From: Desulfobacterales bacterium
GTDB taxonomy: Bacteria; Desulfobacterota; Desulfobacteria; Desulfobacterales; Desulfosarcinaceae
Direction: 5' to 3'
Length of the DNA: 37,070 nucleotides
NCBI GenBank assembly: GCA_016218685.1
Contig: JACRDD010000040.1
Location: 1-37,070 of the forward strand
The notes below the pieces were generated by a model. That model had not been told where the DNA came from. It worked only from the letters and a program-made list of their open reading frames with translations, and searched no databases. Below are positions 34,119-37,070 of this stretch, piece after piece. The first letter of the stretch is position 1. Each line of letters opens with the position of its first letter. The translations under genes were made by a program, and so were the position numbers.

Positions 34119-34196
34119 TCTACCGATGGATCCCTTTCCGCGGCGCCCTGCCTTGGCGTGGCACAAGCAAGACGCCGCGTCTATCATATCGGTAGA
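34119..34196 (-). promoter_or_regulatory. Candidate promoter and 9-bp inverted-repeat operator of the polysaccharide operon
   Basis: TCTACCGAT at 34119-34127 recurs exactly inverted as ATCGGTAGA at 34188-34196. On the minus strand, TATGAT (34188-34183) is a five-of-six match to a -10 box, with a poor -35. One repeat copy abuts this box and the other lies just before the start codon at 34114. The arrangement suits a looping or dimeric repressor. Confidence 0.4.
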
Positions 34197-34261
34197 TTGG
34201 GCCGAATACTTGAGGAATGGCCGAGGGATGGGGTGTCAGGGCCTCGCTTCAAATCCGGATT

Positions 34262-35827
34262 TCACACACCCGAGGGCCGCGGCACGGAGGGAAACCGCCC
34301 CGGATCGGTGTGCGGTATGAACTTGGCGGCCGAGAAGCGGTTCATGAACTCCTGGTTGACGTTGAGTTCCAGGTAGGTGACGGCGTCGCGGATCTGGTCG
34401 ATTTCTTTCGCGGCGTCGCGGGAGACCAGGGCCAGTGTGGCGCCGCCCAGGGAGGTGTTGCCCAGGGTGGCGAAGCGCGAGAGGGGCAGATCCGGGATCA
34501 TGCCGATGGTGATGGCCGAGACCGGGTCGATGTACTGGCCGAAGGTGCCGGCCACCCAGAAGGCCGGCAGGCTGTCGAGGGTCAGGCCGACGCTGGCCGT
34601 GATGGTTTCGAGGATGGTGTACATGGCGGCCTTGGAGCGGATCAGGCTGTCCAGGTCGGCCTGGCTGATGCACAGGGGCCGGCCGTTGGCGGCCGTCTCG
34701 GCCGGCACGACGATGAGATGGGCCAGGCCGTCGCGCAGGAACAGGCGCGGTCCGCAGGCATCGGGCCGCAGCTTGCCCCGGATGTCGATCATGCTGGCCG
34801 CAAAGAGTTGGGCGGCCAGATCGATAACGCCCGAGCCGCAGATGCCCCGGGGCGGCAGTTCCTCGATGGTGTGAATGTCGAAATGGCGGGTGCGCGGGTC
34901 GATGCGCACCCGGTCGATGACCCCAGGGCCGGCGGTCGTTCCCATGCGGCTCATGCCGCCCTCCAAGGCCGGTCCGGCCGCGCCGGCGCAAGCCATGAGC
35001 CACTCGCGGTTGCCCACCACCACCTCGGCGTTGGTGCCCACATCCACCAGGATGGCAGTCTCTTGCCTGCGGTGCAGGCCGGTGTAAAGGATACCGGCGA
35101 TCAGGTCGCCGCCGAAGTAGCTGCCCACATTGGGGAAGATCAACACCTGGGCCAGGGGCGCAAGGCTCAGCCCCAGGTCGGCGGCCGCGATCAGGCCAAA
35201 GCGGTTGGTGGCCGGGATGTAAGGTTCGCGGATCATCCAGTGGGCCGGCAGACCGGCCAGCAGATGGCTCATGGCCGTGTTGCCGGCCACCGTCAGCAGG
35301 TGGATATCCTTTTCGGCGATCCCGCAGGAACGCGCCAGGCCGGCGGCGTTGCGGTTGAGCCCTTCCACGATGAGCCGCTGGAGCCGCGCCAGTCCGCCGG
35401 GCTGATCGGTGTGATGAATGCGGGCCAGCACATCCGGGCCAATCTCGATCTGGGGGTTGTCGAAGCCCGCTTCGGCCAGCACCGCCTGGTTTTCCAGGTC
35501 CACCAGGCGCAGCACGACCCGGGTGGTGCCCAGGTCCACGGCCAGTCCGCACAGCCATTCCCGGGCGTCGGCCGCGGCCACGTGCACCAGGACGGCACAG
35601 CCCTTTTCCAGGAAGACCACGCAACGCACGGCATAGCCGGCCTCGCGCAGCACTCCGGGCAGTTGCCGGCGCAAGGCCAGGCCAATATGAATCTGCTCCA
35701 CGGAAAGCTCGCGGTGCAAGGCCCGGCAGAGCCGGTCGCAGTCTCCGGTATTGTCTTGGAGCGACGGGGGCGGCAAGGTCAGGCGGATGACCCATCCGGG
35801 GCCGGAAGGAGCGGGAAAGTCCGTCAT
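34262..35827 (-). CDS. ASKHA/DUF4445 protein related to corrinoid activation proteins, lacking the ferredoxin domain
   Basis: This 521-residue protein matches RACo/RamA-type reductive activators of corrinoid proteins. Residues 12-85 correspond to the middle region (IRLTLPPPSLQDNTGDCDRL). The ATP-binding ASKHA core begins with AVDLGTT at 96-102. ILVDVGTNAEVVVGN and GICGSGVIDLAAQ follow. Canonical activators carry an N-terminal [2Fe-2S] ferredoxin domain; there is none here, so electrons would come from a partner or the role differs. It starts 16 bases after the sirtuin gene, probably in one operon with it and the MBL gene. No corrinoid methyltransferase is in the window. Confidence 0.8.
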   Translation of the reverse strand: MTDFPAPSGPGWVIRLTLPPPSLQDNTGDCDRLCRALHRELSVEQIHIGLALRRQLPGVLREAGYAVRCVVFLEKGCAVLVHVAAADAREWLCGLAVDLGTTRVVLRLVDLENQAVLAEAGFDNPQIEIGPDVLARIHHTDQPGGLARLQRLIVEGLNRNAAGLARSCGIAEKDIHLLTVAGNTAMSHLLAGLPAHWMIREPYIPATNRFGLIAAADLGLSLAPLAQVLIFPNVGSYFGGDLIAGILYTGLHRRQETAILVDVGTNAEVVVGNREWLMACAGAAGPALEGGMSRMGTTAGPGVIDRVRIDPRTRHFDIHTIEELPPRGICGSGVIDLAAQLFAASMIDIRGKLRPDACGPRLFLRDGLAHLIVVPAETAANGRPLCISQADLDSLIRSKAAMYTILETITASVGLTLDSLPAFWVAGTFGQYIDPVSAITIGMIPDLPLSRFATLGNTSLGGATLALVSRDAAKEIDQIRDAVTYLELNVNQEFMNRFSAAKFIPHTDPGRFPSVPRPSGV

Positions 35828-35843
35828 GGCAATGGGGCGACTT

Positions 35844-36599
35844 TCATCTTAGCTTTGCTACCCTGGCCACCAACTCATCCATTACCTTGCCCGCCGGCCC
35901 CAGCAGCGTGATGTCGCTGATATGGTGGGTCAGTTCGGTGGGTTCGGGATTGATCTCGATGATGCAGGCGCCGTTGCGCTTGGCGATCACCGGCAGGTAG
36001 GCCGCCGGCTGCACCGTGGCCGAGGTGCCCACCACCAGCATCACCTCGCACTGGGCGGCGAGCATTTGGGAGCGTTGCAGCAAGCCCACATCGATGGGCT
36101 CGCCGAACATGATCACATCGGGCCGCAGATAGGCGCCGCAGGCGCAGAGCGGCGGGATCATCGTCAGGGGAACCGCCTGCCAGTCGTAACGTTGGGGGCA
36201 ACGCATGCAGCGCAGGACGGCATGACTGCCGTGAAATTCGATCACGTCTTGGCTGCCGGCCTTCTGGTGCAGGCCGTCCACGTTCTGGGTGATGACGGTT
36301 TGCAGCAGGCCCAGCTCTTCCAGGCGGCGCAAGCCGGTATGGCCGGCATTGGGCGCCGCATGCCGCAAAAGTTCACCGATGCCCATGAAGAGCATGCGCC
36401 AGACCTCTTCCGGGTCGGCCTCCAGGGCGTCGATGTGGGCGTACTTCATGGGGTCGATCTTCTCCCACAAGCCACCCTTGCCGCGAAAGGGAGGAATGCC
36501 GCTCTCCACGGAAATGCCGGCACCGGTCAGGGCCACGCCCCTTTTGGCCTGGGCGCAGGCGGTGGCGGCTTGGTCAATCAGAGAAGATAAGTGTGTCAT
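35844..36599 (-). CDS. Sir2-family NAD-dependent protein deacylase
   Basis: This 251-residue sirtuin has all the hallmarks: ALTGAGISVESGIPPFRG (NAD binding), TQNVDGLH at 104-111, the catalytic His123 in EFHGS, a zinc site of Cys131, Cys134, Cys152 and Cys154, and VVGTSATVQPAAYLP. It removes acetyl or other acyl groups from lysines using NAD. Its start shares ATGA with the MBL-fold gene upstream, and the DUF4445 gene follows after 16 bases. Regulation of acyl-CoA enzymes is the usual role (CobB-like); the actual target here is unknown. Confidence 0.92.
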   Translation of the reverse strand: MTHLSSLIDQAATACAQAKRGVALTGAGISVESGIPPFRGKGGLWEKIDPMKYAHIDALEADPEEVWRMLFMGIGELLRHAAPNAGHTGLRRLEELGLLQTVITQNVDGLHQKAGSQDVIEFHGSHAVLRCMRCPQRYDWQAVPLTMIPPLCACGAYLRPDVIMFGEPIDVGLLQRSQMLAAQCEVMLVVGTSATVQPAAYLPVIAKRNGACIIEINPEPTELTHHISDITLLGPAGKVMDELVARVAKLR

Positions 36600-37070
36600 A
36601 CTTCAAATGTCATATCCGAACTCACCGCGAAGCACTCCATCTTCACCCGGCGTTCGGCGATGACCCGCTGGCAGGCCTCGACCATTTCGTCGACTTCCTG
36701 GTCGGTGCGTTCCTGGTTCAGATGAAACAGGCCCAGGCGCTTGACGCCGGCCCGGAAGGCCATTTCCAGCACGTCCATGTACGAGCTGTGGCCCCATTCG
36801 ATGAGCAGCTTGTACTCCTGGGGCGTATATTCGGCATCGTGCAGCAGCAGATCGGCGCCTTCACAAAATTCGAGATATCCCGTCGCGGGCAGGCCGCCGG
36901 GGTGCACGAAGCCCAGCTCGTTGTCGGTGAGGAAGACAAAGCTCTTGCCGTCTTCGATGAATTTATAGCCGTTGCCGGTATTGGGGTGGCTGATATGGAT
37001 GGGCACCACGGTCACCGAGCCGATCTCGAAGCGCCCGCGGTTGCCCTCCTGGTAAACGATTTTGGCTTTC
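36596..37070 (-). CDS. MBL-fold metallo-hydrolase, C-terminal part (gene continues beyond the window)
   Basis: The open frame enters from the right edge with no start required; its first in-window residues are KAKIVYQEGNRGRFEIGSVT. About 157 residues are visible. His in PIHISHPNTGNGYKF, SFVFLTDNELG, LLLHDAEYTPQEY with the bridging Asp, and WGHSSYMDVLEMA with the last His ligand are typical of the RNase Z/PhnP-like branch of the metallo-beta-lactamase fold. The HxHxDH motif would lie outside the window, so activity cannot be judged. A GTG at 37015 is an internal codon, not a start. It overlaps the sirtuin gene by ATGA. Confidence 0.75.
   Translation of the reverse strand, partial: KAKIVYQEGNRGRFEIGSVTVVPIHISHPNTGNGYKFIEDGKSFVFLTDNELGFVHPGGLPATGYLEFCEGADLLLHDAEYTPQEYKLLIEWGHSSYMDVLEMAFRAGVKRLGLFHLNQERTDQEVDEMVEACQRVIAERRVKMECFAVSSDMTFEV

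Noticed and set aside
34155..34175. Sigma-54 promoter, because of TGGCAC at about 34160
   Set aside because: No TTGC element at the required spacing, and it points away from the genes on either side, which are on the minus strand.
34236..35795. Second minus-strand open frame of over 500 codons within the DUF4445 gene
   Set aside because: Its translation is dominated by Arg, Pro, Gly, His and Ala with no motif; the overlapping frame encodes a clear ASKHA protein.
31305..35911. Long plus-strand open frames (over 450 codons) opposite the polysaccharide operon and the DUF4445/sirtuin genes
   Set aside because: They are antisense to strongly supported genes, have low-complexity composition typical of GC-rich shadow frames and lack recognisable domains.
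1..37070. CRISPR arrays, tRNA or rRNA genes, and insertion sequences with DDE transposases
   Set aside because: None were seen on either strand when reading through the window; short structured RNAs other than the riboswitch could still be missed by eye.

Overview
The window is GC-rich bacterial DNA. Most genes are packed tightly, often with 4-base ATGA overlaps or Shine-Dalgarno sequences inside the upstream gene. The gene set suggests an anaerobic Desulfobacterota (deltaproteobacterial, Desulfobacterales-like) chromosome. It includes a DUF3786 protein, a bacteriohemerythrin, a B12-controlled cobT, a DUF4445/ASKHA corrinoid-activator relative, a B12-binding-type radical SAM protein and complete GDP-fucose and dTDP-rhamnose pathways. 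The taxonomy is inferred from gene content; there is no rRNA or other marker here.

Layout: (1) 1-4540 is an accessory block: two complete and one cut-off tyrosine recombinase genes in tandem (a recombinase-in-trio-like element), a lower-GC STAS-like small gene and a KAP-family P-loop NTPase. (2) 4555-7369 holds a metallo-beta-lactamase-fold hydrolase, a hemerythrin, a DUF3786 protein and an ElyC/YdcF-type membrane protein. (3) 7605-8973 is a PA2779/PA2778-like pair: a small secreted membrane protein and a C39-like peptidase lipoprotein with TPRs. (4) 8996-11911, minus strand, holds two tandem secreted polyester-hydrolase-like enzymes, an SDR dehydrogenase and a 31-residue ribosomal protein bTHX gene. 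(5) 11994-13396 is a promoter, cobalamin riboswitch, intrinsic terminator and cobT. (6) 13400-15543 is a CPBP membrane protease and a membrane/HEAT-repeat protein. (7) 15641-22734 is a seven-gene nucleotide-sugar operon (gmd, fcl, manC, rfbB, rfbA, rfbC, rfbD). (8) 22750-24753 is a radical SAM protein. (9) 24843-26629 is a LysM/glycine-rich membrane protein followed by a small AT-rich three-helix membrane protein, which looks like a pore-forming toxin and its immunity protein. (10) 26999-28183 is a thiolase. (11) 28191-34114, minus strand, is a four-gene polysaccharide synthesis and export operon. (12) 34262-37070 is a DUF4445 protein, a sirtuin and an MBL-fold protein cut by the window edge.

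The strongest candidate for an undescribed system is region 11. A protein with three predicted zinc ribbons (TackOD1-like) carries a degenerate GGDEF domain: the catalytic motif is lost, but the RxxD inhibitory site that binds cyclic di-GMP is kept. It is translationally coupled to a processive family-2 glycosyltransferase. A TolC-like outer-membrane factor fused to a C-terminal TIM-barrel, glycosidase-like domain follows, and then an HlyD-type periplasmic adaptor. Together these suggest a c-di-GMP-gated polysaccharide made at the inner membrane and exported through an HlyD/TolC conduit rather than a beta-barrel porin. The nucleotide-sugar operon may feed envelope polysaccharides, but it contains no glycosyltransferase or flippase of its own.
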